Of a stretch of DNA of 64,000 bases, positions 16,830-25,731 are shown piece after piece. Origin of the DNA: JAVJSU01 sp040219275. GTDB lineage: Bacteria; Chloroflexota; Anaerolineae; Aggregatilineales; Phototrophicaceae. Where the stretch lies: the NCBI GenBank assembly GCA_040219275.1, contig JAVJSU010000039.1:248001-312000 (forward strand), written 5' to 3'. The position numbers and the translations under genes were made by a program. The number at the start of each line of letters is the position of its first letter. Position 1 is the stretch's first letter. Under the pieces are notes generated by a model. That model saw only the letters and a list, made by a program, of their open reading frames with translations, was not told where the DNA came from and did not search any database.

Positions 16830-18905
16830 CTATCCGCCTACGGTTTCCGTGGCTTCCGCTTCAGGAGTCGACTCAGCGGGTGGCGGCGGTGCGACTTCTT
16901 CTGTGCCTTCGATCACCGGAACCTCAATGCTTTCTACCGGAGGCACAACCTCTTCAATCGGTGCATCAGCGTTTACACAATAGGTATTGTGCAGATGTAT
17001 CGCCGCCAGCAAGCGCGGTCCGTAGCGCATACCGTTCAAACTTGGCAACACCGCGCCATGGAACAGATCAACCTGAGTTGCACAGTCCGGCAAGCCGACG
17101 CTGATCTCTAGCGTTTGCCCCGGCAGGATACGCACCGTATTGAAGGCAAACAGGTCTTGATTATCAATGATCTCATCGTATTTCAGGTAAGAGGCAATGC
17201 CGATGTCATAAGCACATTCACTTGAATTATTGGTCACCCGTCCGGTGTTGAAACCTGTTTCCGGTAATAGTACACCGACAAGATCAAGTGAGGGGTTCGG
17301 ATTTTCGCAAACCGCCACCACCGCCGGATCATAACTGTTGGTGATGGTCGTCGCGGCGTTGCCACCATGTGGGACTGTCACCACGGCACCCGACCCACTG
17401 ACTGACCAGCCATCGCCCGGATATTCTTCGGTTACTGTGTAATTGCCGGGCACGAGATTTTGCCAGACAAGAATGCCTCCACCCGCGCCGATCATTTGAC
17501 AGGCAGGGGTTGGATAGGACGGACCCTGCGCGCAAATGCTAAATTGTTTCGCATCGTCCACCGGATGATCGTTCCAGTTGACGTTTTTAAAGACAGACAA
17601 ACTTCCCGGCGCGGTATAACGGTTGACGATGGTTAACGAGTCCGTTTCCCCCGCGACAACTTCAACCGAAGCGCCTGAACCTGTCACCGCCCAGTTCACA
17701 CCGGGATCAGACTCAGTCACCGTATAAACACCCGGTTCAAGTCCCTCGTAAACAAGCTCGCCACCATCCCAATCGATGAACGAACAATCCGGCGAGGCAA
17801 ATGAAGGACCTGAAACACAGATGCGGAAAATCGTTGTCTGATTCGGCTCTATTCCCGCCCAATCGACCACTTTTGTTACAATCAAGCCCGCGGTTGTCCG
17901 TAATGTTACATTATGCGAATCCTGCACGGGGTCAGTCTCAATGCTATCCGCCGTCGCAGTATTAATTAGTGGACCGGGTAAATTAGAAGCGGTGATAAAG
18001 TAACTATCCTCAATTTCCACCGATTCGCCGGGTTCGAGTTGCCCCAAACTCCGATTGATATTCAGCATGGGGTCGGTCACCGTTACACCGGTCAAAACCA
18101 CATCGCCAATATTGCTCACCGTGATGACATAATCCACCGTCTGCCCCACACCAAGCGGACCCGTAGTGCCGGTTTTGTTAATGGCTAATGCCGGTTCAGC
18201 ATTCAGGAAACGCGCAAATAAACAGGCGGAGTTACTATCTTGCTCATCGCTGATAAAACTCGTAATCACATTATCCGCGTCATATTGGCATGATCCCAGA
18301 GAACCGGGAACAAACCCGACAATATCCAGCACATACTGCGTGCCGTTAATGTTAAATTCCTGACTTTCCGGTGGTGAAACAATCTCAACCCGATCTGCAC
18401 AGGGTACTGTGTCCCCATAAGGGCATGTGTCCTGAACGTTATCAGTTTCATCCAACAGAATCGTGTAATCTAATCGCGTGGAGATTGATGGGCTAGAAAA
18501 CATCAAATCAATCCCAAGATCAACCTGAGATAGATTGACAAAGCGATAAATCGGATTGTTGTAATGCGTGAGTTCACCAAGAACAAAGACCGTACCGGGA
18601 GAGAATTGAATAGCTGAATTTCCGTCAAAGCCAAATCCACTCTGGACTGCGACGCTTGATGCAGATGGACAATTTCCAAGCGCAGACGGCGTGCCAAACG
18701 TCACCCGATTCTCATCATTTGTCGGCGGGGAGTTCACGTAAAACAAACAGGTCGGCGTTGAGCCATCAGGTGATGTGCCATTCAACCACACACCATCTGC
18801 AAGTGAAAGCGTTACGGCACTCACAGGGGTCGCACCTGTGACAAAGATCATAAACAATGTTAGTAGTGTGCCAGAAAGCAGGCATGTAACTAGGCGCTTC
18901 GGCAT
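16830..18905 (-). CDS. Secreted surface protein with DUF11 and two prealbumin-like (SpaA/Cna-B type) repeats
   Basis: A 691-residue exported protein. ATG 18905 is preceded by GAGGA at eight bases and gives a signal peptide ending near PVSA. The longer TTG reading would overlap that Shine-Dalgarno sequence. Domains in order are: an N-terminal ~200-residue region with several cysteine pairs; a DUF11 domain (~residues 245-335, GQTVDYVITVSNIGDV); and two related ~95-residue beta-repeats whose shared cores include VYTVTESDPG and NYTVTEEYPG. A C-terminal domain and an acidic, Pro/Glu-rich tail follow. No LPxTG or other sorting signal is visible, so attachment is unclear. The role is probably structural or adhesive. 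Confidence 0.75.
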   Translation of the reverse strand: MPKRLVTCLLSGTLLTLFMIFVTGATPVSAVTLSLADGVWLNGTSPDGSTPTCLFYVNSPPTNDENRVTFGTPSALGNCPSASSVAVQSGFGFDGNSAIQFSPGTVFVLGELTHYNNPIYRFVNLSQVDLGIDLMFSSPSISTRLDYTILLDETDNVQDTCPYGDTVPCADRVEIVSPPESQEFNINGTQYVLDIVGFVPGSLGSCQYDADNVITSFISDEQDSNSACLFARFLNAEPALAINKTGTTGPLGVGQTVDYVITVSNIGDVVLTGVTVTDPMLNINRSLGQLEPGESVEIEDSYFITASNLPGPLINTATADSIETDPVQDSHNVTLRTTAGLIVTKVVDWAGIEPNQTTIFRICVSGPSFASPDCSFIDWDGGELVYEGLEPGVYTVTESDPGVNWAVTGSGASVEVVAGETDSLTIVNRYTAPGSLSVFKNVNWNDHPVDDAKQFSICAQGPSYPTPACQMIGAGGGILVWQNLVPGNYTVTEEYPGDGWSVSGSGAVVTVPHGGNAATTITNSYDPAVVAVCENPNPSLDLVGVLLPETGFNTGRVTNNSSECAYDIGIASYLKYDEIIDNQDLFAFNTVRILPGQTLEISVGLPDCATQVDLFHGAVLPSLNGMRYGPRLLAAIHLHNTYCVNADAPIEEVVPPVESIEVPVIEGTEEVAPPPPAESTPEAEATETVGG

Positions 18906-19124
18906 CAGAAATATCCTCAAAACTTGTGGGCAAGCTAGAAATTTAGACTTATATTAGACAATACATTAATTAGTGTAGTGCATGTCCGTCGTCAATCGCT
19001 AACCCTGATGTTAGAAAACGCCAACAATTTACGTATTTCAGATTAAAATTTACGCAATTTATAAGTTTTCCATTAAGAGTTTCGTTAAGCTCGACTTTTA
19101 ATAGTTCATGAACTGCACGGATAA

Positions 19125-19158
19125 CAAAAAACACGCCCATGATGAGTAGACGTGTTTT
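19125..19158 (-). terminator. Intrinsic terminator of the amidohydrolase gene
   Basis: Stem 19128-19135 pairs with 19151-19158, followed on the minus strand by six T residues. The rest of 18906-19194 is A+T-rich and should hold the promoter of the surface-protein gene, but no convincing -35/-10 pair stands out. Confidence 0.75.
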
Positions 19159-19194
19159 CAGTTTCAATACGTATTGTTATGTAGTGACCCTCGA

Positions 19195-21177
19195 CTAATC
19201 CGGTTGGGGTTGCATTTCCAGATAATCCAGACTGACCGCCGCATCGGGGCTGATCCCCATAATTTCCATCATATTTCTGATACGTTCAGCTTTGACCTCC
19301 GCATCAGACAGTGACCATGTACGACTCTTTATCTCAATGAAAAGCTCATCAAGATTCGGCTTTAGCACACGGTCAATATTGACGAAAAACAGCACACCCT
19401 GATAGTGGATACGCCAGCGACGACGTTCCTTCTGTAACTCACGTTGTGTACTATCATGGAAATACTCCTGATAGAAGCGCAACGGACGATCTGCCGGCGC
19501 GATAAAGCGCGAGTGTGAGAGCAAAACGGCAGAATTAAATTCGCGTTCTTTCTCTGGCATCGTGAACGTCAGCCGCGCCCGCACTTCGGAGATTTCGCCA
19601 CGATCATCGAGCTTGCAATCTTCACGATAGCGCACCCGCCCTTTGTTCTCGTCGATAAACGTGAAATAAGTATCGTACTGACGATAATGTACGGTGCGTA
19701 ACACTTCTACATCGGGATGGTCAAGCAATTCTTCGATCGCAGAAGCATCGGTCAGGCGTGCCTTGACCTGTACCTCAAAGCTCTCGGTTTGCTCCAACCC
19801 ACCAACCGCCACCAGCTTGCTAATCACATCATTTTCATGGACGAGTAGGAATTTATCGACCTTCTCAGCATAGTCGCGTGCCTGTTGGGTGACCTCTTCC
19901 AGATTGATCGTCAGCAGAACACGGTCACGCATCATCCACTTGCCATGACACATCACATGCGCCACATCCGAACTTTTACCCGCATACACAATTTGCGAAT
20001 AAACCAGATCGGGCGAACGATTAAATTTCGGTGAATTATGGATCGTATCAGCATCCATGATAAGCATATCTGCGAATTTACCGACTTCAAGACTACCGGT
20101 CACATCACCGAGAAACAGCGCCTCTGCGCCCATACGGGTTGCCATCAACAGGGCTTGTTTTGCTGGGAGAACCGTCGGATCGTTATTCGCCGTCTTAGCA
20201 AGGAATGCCGCCAGCCGGATTTCCTCGAACATATCAAGGTCATTGTTGCTAGCGGGTCCATCCGTGCCAATGCCCACATTCAAGCCTTTATCCAGCATGG
20301 CTTTTACCGGCGCAACACCACTGGCGAGCTTCAAGTTACTGCTCGGATTATGCGACACGCTCGTGTCATTTTCATACATCATTGCAATGTCGCCCGCGTT
20401 GATATGCACACAATGCGCCGCGAGTACCTTCGCGTTCAGCAAACCCGTCGTTTTCACCCACGGAATCACGCGCATTTCATAATCACGCACATTATCTTCT
20501 TCTTCTTGCTTGGTTTCAGAGATGTGCATCAATACAGGAATATCATATTGCATGGCGAGTTGCGCTGATTTTTTGAGCAACTCCTCTGTGCTGGAATATG
20601 GCGCATGAGGGGCAACGGCAGGCGTAATTAACGGATGACCGCGCCATTTTTCGATGTAAGTCCGCGCATATTCGAGGCTTTCTTCATAAGAATCCGCATC
20701 CGGCGCGGGGAACTTGAGGATGGTTTGTCCCAAAACACCGCGCAAACCAACATCCGCGACTGCCTGTGCAATCTCTGATTCGTAGTAATACATATCCGCA
20801 AAACACGTCACGCCACTGCGGATAGATTCCGCACAGGCGAGCAATGTCCCCAATCGACAAAATTCCGGGCTGACAAATTCGCGCTCGGTTGGCATGATAT
20901 AACCCATCAGCCACACATCAAGGCGCAAATCGTCCGCCAGACCGCGCAAGAGGGTCATGGGTAAATGGGTATGTGCATTCACCAGACCGGGCAAAATATA
21001 TTGCCCCTCAGCAGAAACAACATCATCCGATTCGTATTGGCTGAGAATATCTTCACGATCACCGACAGCAACAATCTTGTTTTGATGAATGGCAAGCGCG
21101 CCATCGACAAAAATATCCATAGCTTGATTCATAGTTACGACGGTGCCACCCGAAACAAGGGTATCTACACGTTTCAT
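19195..21177 (-). CDS. Amidohydrolase (MTA/SAH or guanine deaminase class) fused to a CYTH-like domain
   Basis: A 660-residue, two-domain protein. Residues 1-435 are a metal-dependent amidohydrolase of the TrzN/SsnA/MtaD type: metal ligands His69 and His71 in NAHTHLP, HCVHI, SHNPSSNLKLASG and the GTDGPASNND aspartate. Such enzymes deaminate purine-containing compounds such as S-adenosylhomocysteine or methylthioadenosine. Residues ~464-655 look like a CYTH triphosphate-tunnel domain, with EVQVK (468-472), alternating Arg/Lys/Glu strands and a late FIEIKSR strand. A strong GGAGGTG precedes the ATG. The gene is monocistronic. The fusion suggests that a nucleotide or polyphosphate signal is sensed or hydrolysed alongside deamination. 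Confidence 0.8.
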   Translation of the reverse strand: MKRVDTLVSGGTVVTMNQAMDIFVDGALAIHQNKIVAVGDREDILSQYESDDVVSAEGQYILPGLVNAHTHLPMTLLRGLADDLRLDVWLMGYIMPTEREFVSPEFCRLGTLLACAESIRSGVTCFADMYYYESEIAQAVADVGLRGVLGQTILKFPAPDADSYEESLEYARTYIEKWRGHPLITPAVAPHAPYSSTEELLKKSAQLAMQYDIPVLMHISETKQEEEDNVRDYEMRVIPWVKTTGLLNAKVLAAHCVHINAGDIAMMYENDTSVSHNPSSNLKLASGVAPVKAMLDKGLNVGIGTDGPASNNDLDMFEEIRLAAFLAKTANNDPTVLPAKQALLMATRMGAEALFLGDVTGSLEVGKFADMLIMDADTIHNSPKFNRSPDLVYSQIVYAGKSSDVAHVMCHGKWMMRDRVLLTINLEEVTQQARDYAEKVDKFLLVHENDVISKLVAVGGLEQTESFEVQVKARLTDASAIEELLDHPDVEVLRTVHYRQYDTYFTFIDENKGRVRYREDCKLDDRGEISEVRARLTFTMPEKEREFNSAVLLSHSRFIAPADRPLRFYQEYFHDSTQRELQKERRRWRIHYQGVLFFVNIDRVLKPNLDELFIEIKSRTWSLSDAEVKAERIRNMMEIMGISPDAAVSLDYLEMQPQPD

Positions 21178-21328
21178 AAAACTGTCACCTCCGACTCATT
21201 AAGCGAGATAAACTCTCGCACTAATCACAACAGGCATTTCTTGAAATGAGGTAAAATTGGCGCAATTGTACACCTTAAGTACACTTTGTGCAGGCTACTT
21301 AACCTATATTTAACTGTGGGAGACCTCT

Positions 21329-23422
21329 ATGCGTCGTCGTCTAGGCACGCTTTTACAGCTTAAACTATCAACATTGTTCGTCATAGAAGCCGCGTTGATC
21401 GGCACATTCTTCGTGCAAGCACTCCGTTTTTTGATCGGTACGCTCTATGCACGGATTGGCAGTGCATCGCTTTATCCGGCGCTTGATCCATCCCTGATTG
21501 ACCCCAATCTCGTCGGTCTGGTCACCCCCGGAACGGTGAGCGGTGAGATTAGTTTTCTGGTGTATATGGCGGCGCTTCCGCTCATTACCGCGCTGATCGG
21601 ACGGGTGCGCTGGCTGGTGTTCCTCTCGGCTATCATCGCGGCAGGTGGTCGCTATTTGATGATGGGCGAAATCAGCGGCATCTCTCCGACAATCGGTGCG
21701 GCGATCACCGTTGGCGGCGGCATGTTCTATATTGCCATGCTGGTAAGGCATCGCGCACAGAGCCTACCCTATATGTTTATCATCGCCTTTAGTGTAGACC
21801 AGATTTTCCGGGCATTCGGCAACACATTGGATCCATCATGGTCAAATGAGTATGCCAGCGCCCAGCTTATCCTCACATTCATTACGATTATTCTTGCATT
21901 TTACACGGTAATCCGTCAACAAGTCGAAGAGTCGTCTTCCAGCGGGAGTATTTCACCGGATCGCGGCTTGCTCACCATTTGGGGAAGCATCGGCTTGGGC
22001 GGACTGTTGTTCCTCGAACTTTCCCTGCTGAGCGTCTCCAATGCGATTATCGGGCGGGCGGGCTACAGCGCCTTTACGCCCTACCCCTACCTCACGCCTA
22101 TTCTAGTGGTTGTGACTCTGCTCCCACTCATTCCGGCAATCCGTGCGCTTGCGGGACAATTTATCGGCATTTTTGATAACAACGTGCGCGGATGGGTCTG
22201 GCTGTTACTCGTCGCCCTGTTGATTGTGCTCGGTGTGCGCGTTGGCGGTGTACTGGCGCTGGCATCAATGGTCATGGCGCAATTTTGCGTGAGCTTGATC
22301 TGGTGGTGGCTGGTGCGCCCGATGGGAGAAAAAGAACGCAACCTGACCGGATTATGGATTGTGCTGGCGATGCTCGTGTTTGTCATCCTCGCCGTGTTTG
22401 ATATTTTCACCTTCGAATATGCGTTCGTGCGTGATTTTGCGCCGGAAGTCGATTTCCTTAACCCCATCATCCCGCCTCTCTTGCGCGGATTTCGTGGTCT
22501 TGGGGTGGCGGTTCTACTTTTTAGTGTGCTCATCGCCGTCTTGCCGATGGTGCAAGTCCGTAAGCGTATCCCGTGGCGTGCCGGTTCAACCTCCGAGGGC
22601 ATTTTCTGGTTTGTGATGCTGATTGTCGCTGGAATCATCACCGGGATTGCCGCCCGCCCGCCTCAAATCGTCCAGAGTCGTGAAGAGTTGCGCGTCGGAA
22701 CATACAACATTCACGCCGGATTCAATGAGTTCTATCACTATGATCTGGAAGCCATCGCCCAGACGATCCGCAGTAGTGGGGTCAACGTGTTGCTTTTGCA
22801 GGAGGTCGAAACCGGACGGTTAACCAGTTTCAGCACAGATCAGGTGCTCTGGTTAGCCCGACGCGTCGGGATGGATGCCCGCTTCTTCGCCACTAACGAA
22901 GGCTTGCAAGGTTTGGCAGTCCTCTCCAATATAGAAATCGTCTTTGATGACGGCGAATTATTGGATAGCGTCGGCACGCAAACAGGTCTACAGCGCGTGC
23001 AGGTACGCCCGGATCAAAATGTCATCACGATATACAACACATGGCTCGGCGTTTTGCTAGAAACCGACGCAGAACGCGACGTGCTGGAACAGGAAACCGA
23101 CCAGCAAAACCAACTGAGCGAGATTTTCTCCATCATCACTGCCCAGAATGGTGAAGGCTTAGGGCGCAGTCGCACCATCATCGGCGGCACGTTCAACAAT
23201 GTGCCGGATTCTGACCTCATCTCCCGTTTACGCGATTCGGGCTTGATTGATCCCTTCGCCGGATTACCCGTTACGGAATATGCCACCTATTGGCGCACCG
23301 GACAGCGCGCCCGCCTTGATTATCTGTGGCTCACACCGCAATTGCCCGCAGTCGGCGCATTGGTCATTAACTCGAACGCGTCCGATCATCGGATGGCAGT
23401 TGTGGGGATTGAATTGCCATAG
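21329..23422 (+). CDS. Polytopic membrane protein with a C-terminal endonuclease/exonuclease/phosphatase (EEP) domain
   Basis: A 697-residue protein. The first ~440 residues form about ten to twelve transmembrane helices; residues ~450-697 form an EEP fold that should face outward or the membrane surface. The layout recalls eukaryotic Cwh43. Conserved EEP residues are Asn460 (YNIH), Glu492 (QEVE), Asn623 and His687 (SDH). Two expected catalytic residues differ: the motif normally read GDFN is GTFN (Thr621), and the usual THL histidine is Trp572 (NTWL). The domain may therefore bind a phosphate-containing ligand and not cleave it. GGGAGA precedes the ATG and a strong terminator follows. Confidence 0.78.
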   Translation: MRRRLGTLLQLKLSTLFVIEAALIGTFFVQALRFLIGTLYARIGSASLYPALDPSLIDPNLVGLVTPGTVSGEISFLVYMAALPLITALIGRVRWLVFLSAIIAAGGRYLMMGEISGISPTIGAAITVGGGMFYIAMLVRHRAQSLPYMFIIAFSVDQIFRAFGNTLDPSWSNEYASAQLILTFITIILAFYTVIRQQVEESSSSGSISPDRGLLTIWGSIGLGGLLFLELSLLSVSNAIIGRAGYSAFTPYPYLTPILVVVTLLPLIPAIRALAGQFIGIFDNNVRGWVWLLLVALLIVLGVRVGGVLALASMVMAQFCVSLIWWWLVRPMGEKERNLTGLWIVLAMLVFVILAVFDIFTFEYAFVRDFAPEVDFLNPIIPPLLRGFRGLGVAVLLFSVLIAVLPMVQVRKRIPWRAGSTSEGIFWFVMLIVAGIITGIAARPPQIVQSREELRVGTYNIHAGFNEFYHYDLEAIAQTIRSSGVNVLLLQEVETGRLTSFSTDQVLWLARRVGMDARFFATNEGLQGLAVLSNIEIVFDDGELLDSVGTQTGLQRVQVRPDQNVITIYNTWLGVLLETDAERDVLEQETDQQNQLSEIFSIITAQNGEGLGRSRTIIGGTFNNVPDSDLISRLRDSGLIDPFAGLPVTEYATYWRTGQRARLDYLWLTPQLPAVGALVINSNASDHRMAVVGIELP

Positions 23423-23441
23423 GTTGAAATACCCAAAACAA

Positions 23442-23480
23442 AATGCCAGCCTCGTTTATCAGTGAGACTGGCATTTTTTG
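23442..23480. terminator. Intrinsic terminator between convergent genes
   Basis: Stem 23442-23449 pairs with 23468-23475, with extra CTC/GAG pairing inside, followed by six T residues. The minus strand also carries a T-rich run (TTTTGTTTT), so it may serve rnc too. Confidence 0.85.
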
Positions 23481-23519
23481 TTATCACATTCAAACCGATG
23501 AACACCGAAAGAAGCTACC

Positions 23520-24314
23520 CTACTCCGACTCTATATTTGCGCCCTCATCGTAAGGTATTTCATCTTCCGCCAACTCCACTTCAACCGTGTCAAGCGCGTC
23601 AGCCATTTCACTGACGATGGTCAATTTGTCCTTTTTGACAAGGTTCAGCGCCGCCCGTGCCGCAGATTGCCCGGCGGATTGTTTCGTCTTCCCCTTACCT
23701 TTAGAGACCACCGTCTCCCCCACCACAACCTCGACCACGAACTCTTTCTTGTGCTCCGGTCCGGTGGCAGACACCAGTTGATATTCCGGCGTGATATTAT
23801 ACGCCGCCTGGCTCCATTCCTGAAAGCGACTGCGCGCATCTTTATGAATGGCTTCGTCCATCACATCTTTTTGCAGAATCGTTAAACGCGGGATGATAAA
23901 ATCACGCACCGCATCCAGACCACGATCAAGATAAATCGCCCCGATCACCGCCTCAAACGCACGGCACAGATTATTCGCCCGTTCGCGCCCGCCACTATTT
24001 TCTTCGCCCTTGCCCATCAAAATCACTTCACCGATACGGCATTCTACCGCCAGTTGCGCCAGAGAATCCGTCCGAACCAGCGCGGAACGCAGGCGCGTCA
24101 TCATCCCCTCTGCCATATCAGGGTAGCGACGATATAACATATCTGCGGTGATGAAATCCAAAATCGCATCACCCAGATATTCCAGCCGTTCGTTATCTTC
24201 CAGCCAATCGTTTGATTGCTCATTCAAGTAGGAACGATGCGTCAACGATTGCTGAAGTAACGCCGGATTGAGAAAATGAACACCGATAACTTTCTGAAAT
24301 TCTTCTATATCCAT
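23520..24314 (-). CDS. rnc: Ribonuclease III
   Basis: A 264-residue double-strand-specific endoribonuclease for rRNA and mRNA processing. The catalytic signature NERLEYLGDAILDF lies near residue 40, and the second acidic cluster is in NLCRAFEAVIGAIYLDRG. A C-terminal dsRNA-binding domain follows (about residues 160-235). The last ~30 residues are an acidic tail not typical of the family. ATG 24314 is chosen because it gives the standard N-terminus; the open frame extends upstream into fabF. Only seven bases separate it from the fabF stop, so the two genes are co-transcribed. Confidence 0.95.
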   Translation of the reverse strand: MDIEEFQKVIGVHFLNPALLQQSLTHRSYLNEQSNDWLEDNERLEYLGDAILDFITADMLYRRYPDMAEGMMTRLRSALVRTDSLAQLAVECRIGEVILMGKGEENSGGRERANNLCRAFEAVIGAIYLDRGLDAVRDFIIPRLTILQKDVMDEAIHKDARSRFQEWSQAAYNITPEYQLVSATGPEHKKEFVVEVVVGETVVSKGKGKTKQSAGQSAARAALNLVKKDKLTIVSEMADALDTVEVELAEDEIPYDEGANIESE

Positions 24315-24321
24315 AACACCA

Positions 24322-25566
24322 TCATTGTACAAACTTTTTAAAGACAAGCGAGGCATTATGCCCGCCAAAACCGAACGCATTCGTCATCACCACAGACATG
24401 GGGACATCACGCGCCTCGTTCGGCACATAATCCAGATCACATTCCGGGTCGGGTTCTTCCAGATTCATCGTTGGCGGCGCAACCTGATCGCGCAATGCCA
24501 ACACGCAGAAAATCGCTTCAAGCGCGGCGGTCATCCCCATGCCGTGTCCGGTCATGCTCTTTGTGGAGCTAATCGGAATTTTATAGGCATGTTCGCCGAA
24601 CACCGCTTTAACCGCCTTCGTTTCCATCGGATCGTTAAGGTCGGTGGCGGTGCCGTGCGCGTTGATATAATGCACGTCGTCAGGATTCATTTTCGCATCG
24701 TCAAGCGCCTGCTGAAGCGCCCGCGTTGCCCCTAAGGCAGTCGGATCAGGCGCAGTCACATGGAAGGCATCGGATGTTGAGCCATAGCCCACAATTTCCG
24801 CCAGAATCGTCGCGCCACGCGCTTTCGCACTCTCCAATTCTTCTAGAATCATGACGCTTCCGCCCTCGGCAAACGCCAGACCGGAGCGATTCTTAGAAAA
24901 CGGACGCATTGCGCGATGTGGCTCGTCATTTTCACGCGATGCCGCGCCGATGCGATCAAACACGGCAATCCCGATAGGAATAATTGGCGCTTCACCTGCC
25001 CCTGCGATGGCACGGTCAATCCGCCCCAGACGGATCAGATCAAACGCATGTCCGATGCAATCCGCACCCGTCGCACAGGCGGAAGTCGGTGTGTATGAAG
25101 GACCTGTCGCTTTAAAGGCAATGCTAATCATATTGCTCCCACCGTTGACCATCAGCATGGGGATGCCAAACGGCGTGACGCGGCGCAAATCCTGAAGTTG
25201 CTCCACGCGGACGACTTGATCGACAAAACTTTCCACCCCGCCCACCGCAGAACCAACGATCACGCCCGTTCGTGCGGAAAATTCCTCGGTGGTTTCTAGT
25301 CCAGAGTGCTGAATCGCCTGACACGCGGCGGCATACGCTAAAAGTTGATAGCGGTCACGACGACGCAACTCCTTTTTCTCGACATATTGCTCCGGGTCCC
25401 AATCTTTGGCTTCCCCGGCGATCTGCACCGCATGTTCGCTGGCATCATAACGCTCAATCCTGGCGACACCGCTTTTTCCCGCTTTGATCGCCTGCCATGT
25501 ACTTTCTACATCGTTTCCTACGGGAGAGACAGCCCCCAAACCGGTCACAACGACTCGTCGCGTCAT
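24322..25566 (-). CDS. fabF: 3-oxoacyl-[acyl-carrier-protein] synthase II
   Basis: A 414-residue condensing enzyme that elongates fatty acyl chains with malonyl-ACP. The Cys-His-His triad is present: Cys164 in TSACATGAD, His in NAHGTATDLND and His in STKSMTGHGMG. The C-terminal NAFGFGGHN is also intact. A strong GAGGAGG precedes the ATG. In many bacteria acpP lies directly upstream (acpP-fabF-rnc). Here the upstream 165 bases instead hold a dispersed repeat, so fabF has been separated from acpP while keeping rnc. Confidence 0.95.
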   Translation of the reverse strand: MTRRVVVTGLGAVSPVGNDVESTWQAIKAGKSGVARIERYDASEHAVQIAGEAKDWDPEQYVEKKELRRRDRYQLLAYAAACQAIQHSGLETTEEFSARTGVIVGSAVGGVESFVDQVVRVEQLQDLRRVTPFGIPMLMVNGGSNMISIAFKATGPSYTPTSACATGADCIGHAFDLIRLGRIDRAIAGAGEAPIIPIGIAVFDRIGAASRENDEPHRAMRPFSKNRSGLAFAEGGSVMILEELESAKARGATILAEIVGYGSTSDAFHVTAPDPTALGATRALQQALDDAKMNPDDVHYINAHGTATDLNDPMETKAVKAVFGEHAYKIPISSTKSMTGHGMGMTAALEAIFCVLALRDQVAPPTMNLEEPDPECDLDYVPNEARDVPMSVVMTNAFGFGGHNASLVFKKFVQ

Positions 25567-25622
25567 GAAATTGCCTCCTCGATAACACGTTTTAGCTAAA
25601 TTTTATTTTTTTGGTTTGTATT

Positions 25623-25702
25623 ATACCAACCGTGTGAATAGAAGTCGGCTATTTTGCAATTTTGAGCAAGCTATAGCGGACTCGTTTAGACCTGATTGGT
25701 AT
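25623..25702. repeat. Dispersed palindromic element, copy 1 (ATACCAA terminal inverted repeats)
   Basis: An 80-base element in the gap between fabF and moaDE. It begins ATACCAACC and ends GATTGGTAT, so its ends are inverted repeats. The outer ~24 bases of each side are imperfectly complementary, including AGTC/GACT. The outer arms match the element at 62031-62111 closely while the central ~15 bases differ. It encodes no protein. It resembles a MITE or REP-type sequence. Confidence 0.75.
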
Positions 25703-25731
25703 CATAACCCAATGCGATGCGCCACCCATTA

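Noticed and set aside
24314..24380. Longer rnc start inside fabF
   Set aside because: It adds 22 non-conserved residues and lacks a ribosome-binding site. ATG 24314 gives the standard N-terminus.
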